A stretch of 64,000 nucleotides of DNA from Paractinoplanes abujensis (GTDB taxonomy: Bacteria > Actinomycetota > Actinomycetes > Mycobacteriales > Micromonosporaceae), in the NCBI RefSeq assembly GCF_014204895.1, contig NZ_JACHMF010000001.1, positions 2,604,001 to 2,668,000 on the forward strand. Direction: 5' to 3'. The notes under the pieces were generated by a model. It ran no database searches. It was given only the letters and a program-made list of their open reading frames with translations, and was not told where the DNA came from. Shown here piece by piece: positions 43,896 through 52,293 of this stretch. Within the stretch, counting starts at the first letter, position 1; every line of letters begins with the position of its first letter. The translations under genes were made by a program, and so were the position numbers.

Positions 43896-44864
43896 TCAGG
43901 ACCGGACTGTGATGCCGGACGCCAAGCGGACGATGTCGTCGCTGGACAGTCGTGTCGTGCCGTGCTCCCAGGCCAGTTCGAGCCACCGGTGCTTCCCGAG
44001 CTCGATCGTCAGGGTGCTCGTGCTGAACTCGGCGCGACGGCCGTTGACCGTGGTGACGATGGGCGGTTCGGCGGGGGTTTCCCGTTCGGAGAGCACCTGG
44101 ACGCAGACACCGTCGCCAGGGCTTCCGTCGCGCGAGACGGTAGCGGCGGGCGCCACGCACATGTAGTTGTCGCTCTCGTGCTGGAGCGTGAACCCGGGCG
44201 GCACGGCGGCGAACTTGAACGACGGCGGGGCCGCGGCCACGCTGCCGGCCGTCAGCCCACGGGCGAACCGCAGCACCTCGGGTTCCTTGCGCGGGCCCAT
44301 GCTGAGCACCTGGGCCCACTGGCCGTCGGACAGGCGCCAGCGGACGCCGACGAACTCGTCACCGGGGCCGGCCCCGTCATAGGTGCTGGAGACGTGGACC
44401 TCCGCCGCGCGGCCGTTGACCGTGGACCGGTGGGTGCTTTCCGCCTCGACCTCCCACGACCCGGTCACCGGACCCACCTCGGCCGACAGGATCGAGCCCT
44501 CCCGCTCGTACGACAGGTGGTGGTTGGGGCCGATCAGCATCACCGAGCGGGTGCCCGGGTCGGGCGGAACCCACGACGGGCGCATCGGGAACACGACGGG
44601 GGGCCAGGCCGGCGCCACCCAGTCGGTGGTGGGCGGGACGGAGGTGGCGGGGATGGGGGCGGCCGAGCTCTTGGTCAGCAGCGGGGGCACCACGACGACG
44701 GCGGTCAACGCGAGCGCGGCGGCCCCTATCGCGCCCGCCCGCTGGCGGCGTCGGCGGCGCCACACCCCGGCGGCGACGTTTTCCCACAGGTCGGGGTCGG
44801 GGCGGGAGGCGGGTCGGGCGGCCCTGTCCTGCAGGGTGGTGCGGAGGTCGTCCTCGAGGGTCAC
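43896..44864 (-). CDS. Membrane protein partner of the ECF sigma factor (putative anti-sigma/sensor)
   Basis: This 322-residue protein has a short cytoplasmic N-terminus (LEDDLRTTLQDRAARPASRPDPDLWENVAAGVWRRRRRQR), one membrane helix (about 42-62) and a beta-rich external domain of about 250 residues without a known family. Single-pass proteins with this N-terminal pattern commonly follow SigE-type sigma factor genes in actinobacteria. It starts on the sigma stop (ATGA). It has no recognisable zinc anti-sigma motif, so an anti-sigma role is inferred from context only. Confidence 0.65.
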   Translation of the reverse strand: MTLEDDLRTTLQDRAARPASRPDPDLWENVAAGVWRRRRRQRAGAIGAAALALTAVVVVPPLLTKSSAAPIPATSVPPTTDWVAPAWPPVVFPMRPSWVPPDPGTRSVMLIGPNHHLSYEREGSILSAEVGPVTGSWEVEAESTHRSTVNGRAAEVHVSSTYDGAGPGDEFVGVRWRLSDGQWAQVLSMGPRKEPEVLRFARGLTAGSVAAAPPSFKFAAVPPGFTLQHESDNYMCVAPAATVSRDGSPGDGVCVQVLSERETPAEPPIVTTVNGRRAEFSTSTLTIELGKHRWLELAWEHGTTRLSSDDIVRLASGITVRS

Positions 44865-45358
44865 AGCGGCACTCCCTTCAACGAAGCGGGCGAGAGGTCG
44901 GCGCGCAGACGGGCCAGGCCCCGGGACGCGTGCACCCGGACGGTGCTGGCGGAGCAGCGCAGCACGTCGGCGATCTGCTGATCACCCAGATCCTCGTAGT
45001 AGCGCAGCACCAGGACGGCGCGCTGGGCCCGGGTCAGGCCGGCCAGCCGGGACCACAGGTCGTCGCGCACGGCCTGCTCGTCGGCGAAGTCACCCCGTAC
45101 GGGGGAATCGTCTTGGATCTGCTCCGGCTGCTCGGCGTGGGAGCGCCGCCGCAGCCAGGAGACGTGCGAGCGGACCAGGGCCGTGCGTAAATACCGGTCG
45201 GGCTGGTCATGCTCGATCTTGGGCCATCGTCTGTATGCCTTGACCAGCACCTCCTGCACGAGATCCTCGCCGAGGTGGCGGTCGCCGCAGAGCAGATACG
45301 CGAAGCGGCGCAGCGAATCGCCCCGCACCTTCACGTACTCCTCGAATCCGCTGTGCAC
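44861..45358 (-). CDS. SigE-family ECF RNA polymerase sigma factor
   Basis: This sigma factor of about 165 residues has region 2 (EEYVKVRGDSLRRFAYLLCGDRHLGEDLVQEVLVKAYRRWPKI) and region 4 (LTRAQRAVLVLRYYEDLGDQQIADVLRCSASTVRVHASRGLARL). GTG at 45358 is preferred: GGGAGG lies 5 nt upstream and the family homology begins at once, whereas the in-frame ATG at 45388 has no such site. It is coupled to the downstream membrane protein, which probably controls it. Confidence 0.9.
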   Translation of the reverse strand: MHSGFEEYVKVRGDSLRRFAYLLCGDRHLGEDLVQEVLVKAYRRWPKIEHDQPDRYLRTALVRSHVSWLRRRSHAEQPEQIQDDSPVRGDFADEQAVRDDLWSRLAGLTRAQRAVLVLRYYEDLGDQQIADVLRCSASTVRVHASRGLARLRADLSPASLKGVPL

Positions 45359-45419
45359 TCGCCCTCCCGTGTGTTCGCGAGCCTTCATATACAAAGACGC
45401 CTCGAACCGACGGAAGTGC

Positions 45420-46745
45420 TTACGGGATTGCCGGGAAAGTTGCGGCGAGTTCGTCGCGCGTCGGGCCGGGGTGCGGTGCCGGCCGCCAGCCGGAGGCGAA
45501 CAGCGCGCGGGCCTGCGGCTCGACCTCGTCCAGCGTGGAGGGCAGCGCCTCCATGGCCATGTACGGCCCGACCACGCGCAGCAGCGACGGATCCTTCTCG
45601 GCGGCCTCCATGATCAGGTCGCTGGGCAGGCGCCGGGTCACGTCGACGTCGCCACCGGCCCAGCGCCGCAGAATGTCGGTGTCCCAGTAGACGTGATCCT
45701 CGTACCAGGGCCGTACGGTGGTCAGGCACCACTCGTCGAAGGCGAGCGCAACCGCCGACGGATCGCCCGGATGCTCGTCGAGCAGCCCGAGCAGACTCAC
45801 TGCCTGGCGCAGCGAGACCGCGATCCCCCGCCCGGCCGACGGGTTGGTGGTGCACACCGCGTCGCCCACGTGCAGCAGACCGGGCAGCGCGACCCGGCCG
45901 TCGGCGTCGAGCTGCCCCCGGTAGGTGTTGTAGAGCCGCCCACCCGGCAGCACCGGCGTGATGGGCCTGCTGCGATCGGGCGACACCCAAGCGGCCAGGG
46001 CCGGGACGGCGAGGGCGGCCGCCTGGAACACCTCGGGAAAGCGGAGTGCGCCGAAGCGGCGGTCGTCGGCAGGCCTGATGAACAGCGCCGAGAAGGTGCC
46101 CCGGTCGTGCAGGAAGATCGCGATCAGATAGCCGGTCAGGGTCTGAATGATGCCCACGGGCGCGTTCATCGGCCCCCGCTCCGCCCCGGGAAGCAGTTCG
46201 TACTGCCGGGACACGTAGGCCAGGCCGCAGTCGCCACCCTCGGCCGGCGCGCGCAGGCCGGCGGCGATGCGCCCGGCCCGGCCCGATGCGTTGATCACCA
46301 GGGCGGCCCGGACGTCACGGCCGTCGACGCGCAGCCCGGCCGCGCGGTCACCTTCGCGCAACACGTCGTCGACGTGGCCCTGAGCGATGGTGACGCCCGG
46401 CTCGGCGCGTGCGAAGTCGCGCAACACCTGCTCGAAAAGTGCGCGCCGGCAGCGCAATGCTGCGTACGGCGCCGGGAGGCCGTCGCCGCCGCGGAACACG
46501 ACCCGTTCGGCGCCGGCCCCGTCGAGGGCGGTCAGCACCTCGGGCATCTCGGCCTGCAGAGCCTGACAGACCTGCGGCCGGAACCCGTGCGGGTGGTGGA
46601 ACTGCATGACGCCGCGACGTTCCCAGCTGCCGTCGGGCGCCGGGCCCGCGTCGCGGTCGACGACCGTCACCCGATGGCCTCGGCGGGCCAGGGCGACCGC
46701 CATGAACAGGCCGGTCGGGCCGGCGCCGGCGACTGCCACATCCAT
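45420..46745 (-). CDS. FAD-dependent monooxygenase-like oxidoreductase
   Basis: This 441-residue flavoprotein has an N-terminal dinucleotide fold (DVAVAGAGPTGLFMAVALARRGHRVTVVDRD), a central ALVINASGRAGR strand and the FAD ribityl motif GLLHVGDAVCTTNPSAGRGIAVSLRQA. It resembles p-hydroxybenzoate hydroxylase-fold and geranylgeranyl-reductase-like enzymes. The substrate is unknown. It lies upstream of the sigma gene on the same strand with a 60-bp gap. ATG at 46745 is chosen because it begins the dinucleotide fold. Confidence 0.82.
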   Translation of the reverse strand: MDVAVAGAGPTGLFMAVALARRGHRVTVVDRDAGPAPDGSWERRGVMQFHHPHGFRPQVCQALQAEMPEVLTALDGAGAERVVFRGGDGLPAPYAALRCRRALFEQVLRDFARAEPGVTIAQGHVDDVLREGDRAAGLRVDGRDVRAALVINASGRAGRIAAGLRAPAEGGDCGLAYVSRQYELLPGAERGPMNAPVGIIQTLTGYLIAIFLHDRGTFSALFIRPADDRRFGALRFPEVFQAAALAVPALAAWVSPDRSRPITPVLPGGRLYNTYRGQLDADGRVALPGLLHVGDAVCTTNPSAGRGIAVSLRQAVSLLGLLDEHPGDPSAVALAFDEWCLTTVRPWYEDHVYWDTDILRRWAGGDVDVTRRLPSDLIMEAAEKDPSLLRVVGPYMAMEALPSTLDEVEPQARALFASGWRPAPHPGPTRDELAATFPAIP

Positions 46746-46844
46746 GGCGCCGAGGGTAGGCCCGTCCACCGGCGGCAACGGCCCTCCGTCGGGAACTCGA
46801 CCCCCGGCCACGTGGGCGACAGCGACCCTACGCCCCGAAACTCG

Positions 46845-46974
46845 GGCTCCGGCGGCGCGGGCCACAGCCGCCGTACGTCGGACCCTGGGCTCCGGCGGCG
46901 CGGGCAACAGCGGCCCTACGTCGGACCCCGGGCTCCGGCGGCGCGGGCAACAGCCGGCCCTACGTCGGAACTCG
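46845..46974. repeat. 43-bp tandem repeat, three units
   Basis: Units at 46845-46887, 46888-46930 and 46931-46974 share the start GGCTCCGGCGGCGCGGGC and the end TACGTCGGACCC. A degenerate part copy precedes at about 46806-46844. The array fills most of the gap between the flavoprotein start and the hydrolase end. Confidence 0.8.
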
Positions 46975-47001
46975 ACCGCCGAGAACGCCGCCCTGGTGGG
47001 C

Positions 47002-48084
47002 CTATCTCACAAACTCGACCTCCGGGAACGCCGGCGAAGGCCCGTCGAGCAAGGGTTGCCGCCGGTCGCGCAGATGCTGGTCGAAGAAGGCGAGCGGGTA
47101 TGCCTGCTGGATCCTGACGGCCCGGGCCGGGTCGAGCGTGCCGCACCAGTCGAGATAGTCCGCCTCGCTCATGCCGATCAGCGGTGCGATCTGCGGAACG
47201 AGCCATTGCTGATCGTTGTACGACCCGTGAGCGGCGCCAACTGCGTGCACGTTCAGTCGCCAGCCGCGCAACTTCTGCCAGAATTCTTCGACGCTGGGCT
47301 CGGTGTTGCGGGCGAAGTCCGCACTCAGGAGCAGGAACGGCCGGTCGAGCCCGTCCACCGGGGGTTGCGACTGCATCTCACCGTCGAAACCGATTCCCGC
47401 CCGTACGCGTGGGTCCGTGTTCATCACCAGCGCGGTCGAGGTGGCTCCCTTCGACCAGCCGAACATGCCCACGCGGCGCATGTCGAGAGCCGCTCCCCAG
47501 CCACGGCGGGCGGTCGCCCTCCGCTCGAGGTGATCGAGCAGCAGCCGTACGTCGTAGGCCGAGTCCCACGGCGTGAAGCTGTCTTCGCCCGGGACGAGGA
47601 CCCGGCCGTCCGGCAGTTGGCTGTAGCTGTCGCCGGTGTGGTCCACGGTGGCCACGACGTATCCGTGGCTGACCAGTTCCTGCACGACGATGGTCGTCTC
47701 CGCGCGGCACGTGTCGTTGCCGTGCGAATACAGCACGATCGGCCGCCGTCCGCCGAGCACCGGGGCGCCCACGTGACCGGCGGTGCGGGGGGCCTCCGCG
47801 GCGTCGAGGCCCACCGATTCAAGCAGGGCGTGCCACGATGCGGCGGGCATCCACGGGGCGACCGGGTGGCGCCTGGCGTCGCGCGTGGACGGGTACCAGA
47901 CACTGGCCATCAGCTCCCGCGATCGGCGCCGGTCGGCCAGATGCAGGTCGACGACGCCGATCGGGTGCGGGCCGGTCGGGCGGGGCAGGGTAAGGCGTAC
48001 GGGAGCGGCAGTTGCCTTGGCCGCCCCGAGGGGCATCGCGACAGCGGACGTGAGCACGGCAGCAAGAAGCGAACGTCTTCTCAT
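47002..48084 (-). CDS. Secreted alpha/beta-hydrolase (acetylhydrolase/lipase-like)
   Basis: This 360-residue exported hydrolase begins with a signal peptide (RRRSLLAAVLTSAVAMPLGAAKATAA). The nucleophile elbow is GWSKG with the catalytic Ser, the oxyanion strand is PIVLYSHGND, and VGAAHGSYNDQQW carries the likely catalytic His. The overall pattern resembles platelet-activating-factor acetylhydrolase-like and plastic-lipase-like enzymes of actinomycetes. A perfect 11-bp inverted repeat sits at the start of translation. The neighbours do not suggest a substrate. Confidence 0.83.
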   Translation of the reverse strand: MRRRSLLAAVLTSAVAMPLGAAKATAAPVRLTLPRPTGPHPIGVVDLHLADRRRSRELMASVWYPSTRDARRHPVAPWMPAASWHALLESVGLDAAEAPRTAGHVGAPVLGGRRPIVLYSHGNDTCRAETTIVVQELVSHGYVVATVDHTGDSYSQLPDGRVLVPGEDSFTPWDSAYDVRLLLDHLERRATARRGWGAALDMRRVGMFGWSKGATSTALVMNTDPRVRAGIGFDGEMQSQPPVDGLDRPFLLLSADFARNTEPSVEEFWQKLRGWRLNVHAVGAAHGSYNDQQWLVPQIAPLIGMSEADYLDWCGTLDPARAVRIQQAYPLAFFDQHLRDRRQPLLDGPSPAFPEVEFVR

Positions 48085-48085
48085 A

Positions 48086-48114
48086 CCAATAGGTTTCCAT
48101 GACAAACCTATTGG
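48086..48114. promoter_or_regulatory. Inverted repeat directly upstream of the secreted hydrolase
   Basis: CCAATAGGTTT (48086-48096) and AAACCTATTGG (48104-48114) are perfect reverse complements with a 7-bp spacer, one base from the hydrolase ATG. The size and symmetry suit a TetR-type operator. No regulator gene is adjacent. Confidence 0.55.
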
Positions 48115-48184
48115 CGCTAGAGCTGGAACTGATGGCATCAACCGGGGATTCGCCGTCGCCGATCCCCTACGTAGGGTCACCGGC

Positions 48185-48862
48185 ATGCGATTCACACGGG
48201 GAACCCTGCTGGCGGCTCTGGCCCTGGCGATCACCGCCACGGCCGCCTGCTCACCGCGCGACACTCCGACCACGGCAGCGCCCGGTGCATCCGCCACTAC
48301 CGCGACGGCGAACACCGGCTTCGGCGGCAGCCCGCGCCCGACGACGACCGTCACCACCGAGGCCCCCAAGCCGGTCAAGTCCGAGGCGCCGCCCGCGACC
48401 AGGCCCGCGCCGACGGCCACGAAGACCCGGGAGCCGCAGCTCAAGGACTGGGCCGCGGCCGTCAAGCCGTGCCCGTACCGGGGTCAGAAGGTGGAGATCC
48501 TGGACGGCGGCCATGAGGACGTCACCAAGGACGGGATCATGGACACGATGGTGACGCGCAGTTGCGAGGCGTCCACCTCGTACTGGGCGAACACGATCGA
48601 GGTCTTCAAGAACACGACCGATCCCCGGGGCGCCGAGCGGATCGGGACGCTGCTTGAGGACGTGGCTGAAATGGATCAGCCGGTGGTCGAGCAGGTGCTC
48701 TACAACAAGGGCGTCATCGAGATCAAGGCGTACGGAACCAGCGCCAAGGGCGCCAAGGCGTGCCCCGATCTGATCCTGTTCTACCGCTACGAGTACATCG
48801 GCGGGAAGTTCAAGCGGACCTGGCGCGACCAGGGCTTCAAGGACGAGTGCAAGCTTCAGTAG
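48185..48862 (+). CDS. Hypothetical lipoprotein
   Basis: This 225-residue exported protein is not recognised. A lipoprotein signal (GTLLAALALAITATAAC, Cys22) is followed by a Thr/Pro-rich linker of about 65 residues and a folded domain of about 130 residues containing WAAAVKPCPYRGQKVEILDGGHEDVTKDGIMDTMVTRSCE and four cysteines. The DxTKDGIxDxM stretch resembles a calcium-type dockerin-like or FG-GAP loop, but this is weak. Its end overlaps the convergent RpiR gene by 7 bp. Confidence 0.75.
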   Translation: MRFTRGTLLAALALAITATAACSPRDTPTTAAPGASATTATANTGFGGSPRPTTTVTTEAPKPVKSEAPPATRPAPTATKTREPQLKDWAAAVKPCPYRGQKVEILDGGHEDVTKDGIMDTMVTRSCEASTSYWANTIEVFKNTTDPRGAERIGTLLEDVAEMDQPVVEQVLYNKGVIEIKAYGTSAKGAKACPDLILFYRYEYIGGKFKRTWRDQGFKDECKLQ

Positions 48863-49701
48863 GCCCATCGCTGCACGAGTGCCTCGTGCGCTTCCAGCCT
48901 TTCCTGTGTACGTACCGGGTCGGTGCCGGCGATCGCGTCGAGCAGGCTGATCGCCAGCACCACCACGGCCGCGTGCGAATCGAACACCAGCCCGGTGCCC
49001 ACGGGCGCCACGAGCAGCACGTCCGCGTCCGGGGCGAACGGCACCAGCGCGCTGTCGGTGACGACCACGGTGGCCAGGCCGAGCCGGCGGGCCAGCCGCA
49101 GCGCCTCGACGGTGGCCGCCGGGTAGCGCGGCATCGCGAAGAACAGCACCGCCGAGGCGCCCTGGTCACGTAACTCGAGCAGGGTGTCGTCCAGGCAGCC
49201 GGCGTCGGTCGCCACCTGCACGCCGGGCAGGACACGGCGCGCGAAATAGCCGAAGTAGTCGGCCAGGGCCGCCGACGCGCGCAAACCGACAACTCCGAGC
49301 GGTGCGGTGGCGGCCAGCAGCCGCACGGCAGCGGCCATGCGATCAGCATCGAGCACTCGTTTCAGCGCGCCCAGGTTCGCCACTTCGAGGTCGACGGCGC
49401 TGTGCCGGTCGGGGATGTCGGCATTGCGCGAAAGGACAACTTCGCGCATGGCCGCGCGGAACTCGGGGTAGCCGGCGAAGCCCAGCGCGGTGGCCAGCCG
49501 GGTGACCGTCGGCTGCGACACCCCGGTCTGCTCGGCGATCTCAATCGTCGACAGGAACGCCACGTCGGGGAACATGCCGAGCATCCGCTGCACGATCTGG
49601 CGCTGGGTGGGCGAGAGCCGGTGCCGCTGCGCGAGGTCGAGCAACCAGTCCTCGGCACGGCCGGTATCCAGGCGTTTCTCCAGCGTCATAGGGCCGCCCA
49701 T
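48856..49701 (-). CDS. RpiR/MurR-family regulator with SIS effector domain
   Basis: This 281-residue regulator has an N-terminal HTH_6 domain (LSPTQRQIVQRMLGMFPDVAFLSTIEIAEQTGVSQPTVTRLATALGFAGYPEFRAAMRE) and a C-terminal SIS sugar-phosphate-binding-like domain (VVGLRASAALADYFGYFARRVL, VVVTDSALVPFAPDADVLLVAPV). ATG at 49701 or at 49689 may be used; neither has a strong ribosome site. It diverges from the ornithine-cyclodeaminase-like gene by 48 bp and probably controls that and the ammonia-lyase-like gene. Confidence 0.88.
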   Translation of the reverse strand: MGGPMTLEKRLDTGRAEDWLLDLAQRHRLSPTQRQIVQRMLGMFPDVAFLSTIEIAEQTGVSQPTVTRLATALGFAGYPEFRAAMREVVLSRNADIPDRHSAVDLEVANLGALKRVLDADRMAAAVRLLAATAPLGVVGLRASAALADYFGYFARRVLPGVQVATDAGCLDDTLLELRDQGASAVLFFAMPRYPAATVEALRLARRLGLATVVVTDSALVPFAPDADVLLVAPVGTGLVFDSHAAVVVLAISLLDAIAGTDPVRTQERLEAHEALVQRWAY

Positions 49702-49749
49702 ACGTGCGAGCTGAATACTTCCAAACACCAAGGTTATAGGGTGCATTAC

Positions 49750-50772
49750 ATGATTCACTCTCCCGCGGCGCTTTGGATCCGGTTTCTCAACGCCGCCGAC
49801 ATCGACACGCTGGCCATCACGGCGGCCGACGTGATCGCGGCGGTGGAGAACGTCGTCGCCGCTCACGGGCGCGGGGAGACGGTGTTCGAGCCGCGCACCC
49901 ACCTGGTGCCCAACAACGGCGGCATCGGGCACTTCAACGTGCTTCGGGGGCATGTCGACACGCTCGGCGAGCAAGGGCTGAGCGGCGTCAAGGTGGTCGG
50001 CGACTTCGTGCCGAACTACCGGAAGGGGCTGCCGAGCGAGCTGGCGCTGATGAACGTGTACGACCCGACCACCGGCGTCCCGCTCTCGATCATGGATGCC
50101 ACGTGGATCACCGAGGTGCGCACGGGGGCCATGACCGCGGTCGGCGCCAAGTATCTGGCCCGCGCGGATTCGCGCATCCTCGGCCATGTCGGTGCGCGCG
50201 GCACGGCGTTCGCGAACGTCACCATGCTCGACAGCCTGTTCCCGCTGACCGAGATCCGGGTGACGAGCAGGCGGCCCGAGTCGCGCGAGGCGTTCGCTGA
50301 GCAATTGCGCGCAGTCACGGACACTCCCGTGCGCGCGGTGGCCACCGCCGACGAGGCGTTCGACGGCGCCGACATCCTGGTCGAAGCCTCCCGCCTGGAG
50401 AAGCCGACCCCCCTTCTGCGTACGGCGGCGGTCCGGCCCGGCGCGTTCGTCGTCCCCTACGGCACCGTCAGCGCGGTGGAGCTCGACCTGCTCGACGTGA
50501 TGGACAAGGTGGTCGTCGACGACTGGCGCGAGTCGCAGTCCGGCCGGTTCGGGGCGTTGCGCGCTCATGTCGACACGGGACGGCTGAGCGAACAGACGTT
50601 GTACGCGCAGATCGGCGCGATCGTGAGCGGTCAGAAGCCGGGCCGCGAGACCGACAGCGAGCGCATCCTGTTCTGGCACCGCGGCCTGTCGATCCTCGAC
50701 GTGGCCCTGGCCCATCTGATCCTGACCCGCGCCGAGGCGGCCGACGCGGGCACGATGCTGCGCTACCGATGA
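49750..50772 (+). CDS. Ornithine cyclodeaminase/mu-crystallin-family protein
   Basis: This 340-residue NAD(P)-dependent protein belongs to the ornithine cyclodeaminase/mu-crystallin family, with SGVKVVGDFVPNYRKGLPSELALMNVYDPTTGVPLSIMDATWITEVRTGAMTAVGAKYLAR and the Rossmann segment RILGHVGARGTAFANVTML. In place of the usual GxGxQ the fold reads GHVGARGTA, so cofactor use may differ. Members convert amino acids, imino acids or alanine-type substrates. A GTG three codons earlier is an alternative start. It overlaps the following ammonia-lyase-like gene by 4 bp. Confidence 0.85.
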   Translation: MIHSPAALWIRFLNAADIDTLAITAADVIAAVENVVAAHGRGETVFEPRTHLVPNNGGIGHFNVLRGHVDTLGEQGLSGVKVVGDFVPNYRKGLPSELALMNVYDPTTGVPLSIMDATWITEVRTGAMTAVGAKYLARADSRILGHVGARGTAFANVTMLDSLFPLTEIRVTSRRPESREAFAEQLRAVTDTPVRAVATADEAFDGADILVEASRLEKPTPLLRTAAVRPGAFVVPYGTVSAVELDLLDVMDKVVVDDWRESQSGRFGALRAHVDTGRLSEQTLYAQIGAIVSGQKPGRETDSERILFWHRGLSILDVALAHLILTRAEAADAGTMLRYR

Positions 50773-52283
50773 GGCTCGTGCCCATCGCGCGGCCGCAGGA
50801 CCTCGACCGCGCGGTAATCGCCGAACTCGCCCGCGGTGGTTGTCGCATCGTGCTCGCTCCGGAGCTGCTGGACACCCTGGCCACCAGCCGCCGCGCCACA
50901 CTGCACGATCTCGAGGGCCGAACTGTCTACGGCGTCAACACGGGCATGGGCGCGCTGGCGGGCGTGCTTCTGGACCCTGTCGCGCAGGCCCGGCACCAGG
51001 ACACGCTCATGACCGGACGCGCGGTCGGCTCGGCCCCCTGGTTGCGCACCGATCAGGCTCGCGCACTGCTCGCCGCTCGCCTGCGCACACTCCTGCACCC
51101 GTCCGCCGGTGTCTCCCCCGGCCTGTGCCAGGCCCTGGCCGCGCTGCTCGACGCCGGCATCACCCCGGCGATTCCGTCCCGCGGAAACGGCGCAGCAGGC
51201 GAAATAATCCCCCTGGCCCACGCCGGCGCAGTCCTGAACGGCACGGGCCACGTCCTGAACACCCCTACGACTGTCATACCTCCACCCCGCGACGCGACAT
51301 CCTCCGGCGCGGCGACCGGAAAGTTGTGCGTTGCGGCCTCATCGCCGATCGGCGAGTCGGTGCTCGACGCGGCCGATGCGTTGTTCGAGGCTGGGCTTTC
51401 TCCGCGGCCGTTCGGCCTCAAGGAGGGCATCGCATTTCTGGAGGGCGTGCCCGGATCGACCGGTCTGGCCATCCTGGCGGGCGACGCCGCACGCGCGCTT
51501 GTTGCGCAGATCGTCCGTGTCCTGGCTGCCTCGCACGATGTCGTTCGGGCCAGCCGCGACCCGTTGCACGCGGGGCTGGCCGACAGTGACGAATTGCGCG
51601 TGATCCTGCGCGAGGTGCGCGCATTGCGCGGCGAGGGGCCGGCCGGAGCGTTGCAGGCCCCGGTGTCGTTCCGCGTCACCGCTCCCGCCCTGGCCGTCGC
51701 CCGCCGAGCGATCGACGCGCTCGACGCGGCCGCCGACCGCGCGCTCGTTTCGGTCACGGACTCTCCTGCGCATCTTGACGGGGAGTTCGTGGGGACGTTC
51801 GGGTTCGCCGGCACCGACCTCACCGCGGCCATGTCCGCCCTGAGCACTGCGCTGATGCATCTGGCCGAACTGGGCACAGCACGGCTGCATCGGCTGCTCG
51901 ACACGAACCTGACCGGACTCAATCGCCAGCTCTCCGAATCCCCTGGGCTGCACGCGGGCATGGCAACCGTGCATAAACGTGCAGTCGGCGTTGCGCATCG
52001 GCTGCGCAGGTTCGCCGTTCCTGCCTTGTCCGGCGCGATCGAGACGTCGCTCGGTCAGGAGGACGTGCAGAGCTTCGCCCTGGAGGCCGCGGAATGCCTC
52101 GACGAGGTGATCACGGGACTGCGCGAGGTGCTGGCGTGCGAACTGCTCGCGGTCGTGCAGGCCGGGCGGCTGAGCGGGACGGCGCTTCTGCCGGAGTTCG
52201 ACGGGTTGCTGCCGCCGGGAACCGCCGACCGGCCCTGGGGACGAGACATCGACACGATCGTCGGCAAGCTGCGGGAACTCTGA
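50769..52283 (+). CDS. Histidine/aromatic ammonia-lyase-like protein lacking the MIO serine
   Basis: This 504-residue protein has the length and fold markers of the HAL/PAL superfamily: YGVNTGMGAL, GVSPGLCQALAALLDAGITPAIPSRG and PLAHAGAVLNG. The triad Ala-Ser-Gly that forms the MIO cofactor is Ala-Ala-Gly here (GAAGE, residues 141-145), and the QDxYSxR region reads QAPVSFR. Deamination through MIO therefore seems unlikely; a binding or different lyase role is possible. It is coupled to the ornithine-cyclodeaminase-like gene by an ATGA overlap. A LacI gene is convergent 10 bp after it. Confidence 0.8.
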   Translation: MRLVPIARPQDLDRAVIAELARGGCRIVLAPELLDTLATSRRATLHDLEGRTVYGVNTGMGALAGVLLDPVAQARHQDTLMTGRAVGSAPWLRTDQARALLAARLRTLLHPSAGVSPGLCQALAALLDAGITPAIPSRGNGAAGEIIPLAHAGAVLNGTGHVLNTPTTVIPPPRDATSSGAATGKLCVAASSPIGESVLDAADALFEAGLSPRPFGLKEGIAFLEGVPGSTGLAILAGDAARALVAQIVRVLAASHDVVRASRDPLHAGLADSDELRVILREVRALRGEGPAGALQAPVSFRVTAPALAVARRAIDALDAAADRALVSVTDSPAHLDGEFVGTFGFAGTDLTAAMSALSTALMHLAELGTARLHRLLDTNLTGLNRQLSESPGLHAGMATVHKRAVGVAHRLRRFAVPALSGAIETSLGQEDVQSFALEAAECLDEVITGLREVLACELLAVVQAGRLSGTALLPEFDGLLPPGTADRPWGRDIDTIVGKLREL

Positions 52284-52293
52284 GCGGCCCGCT

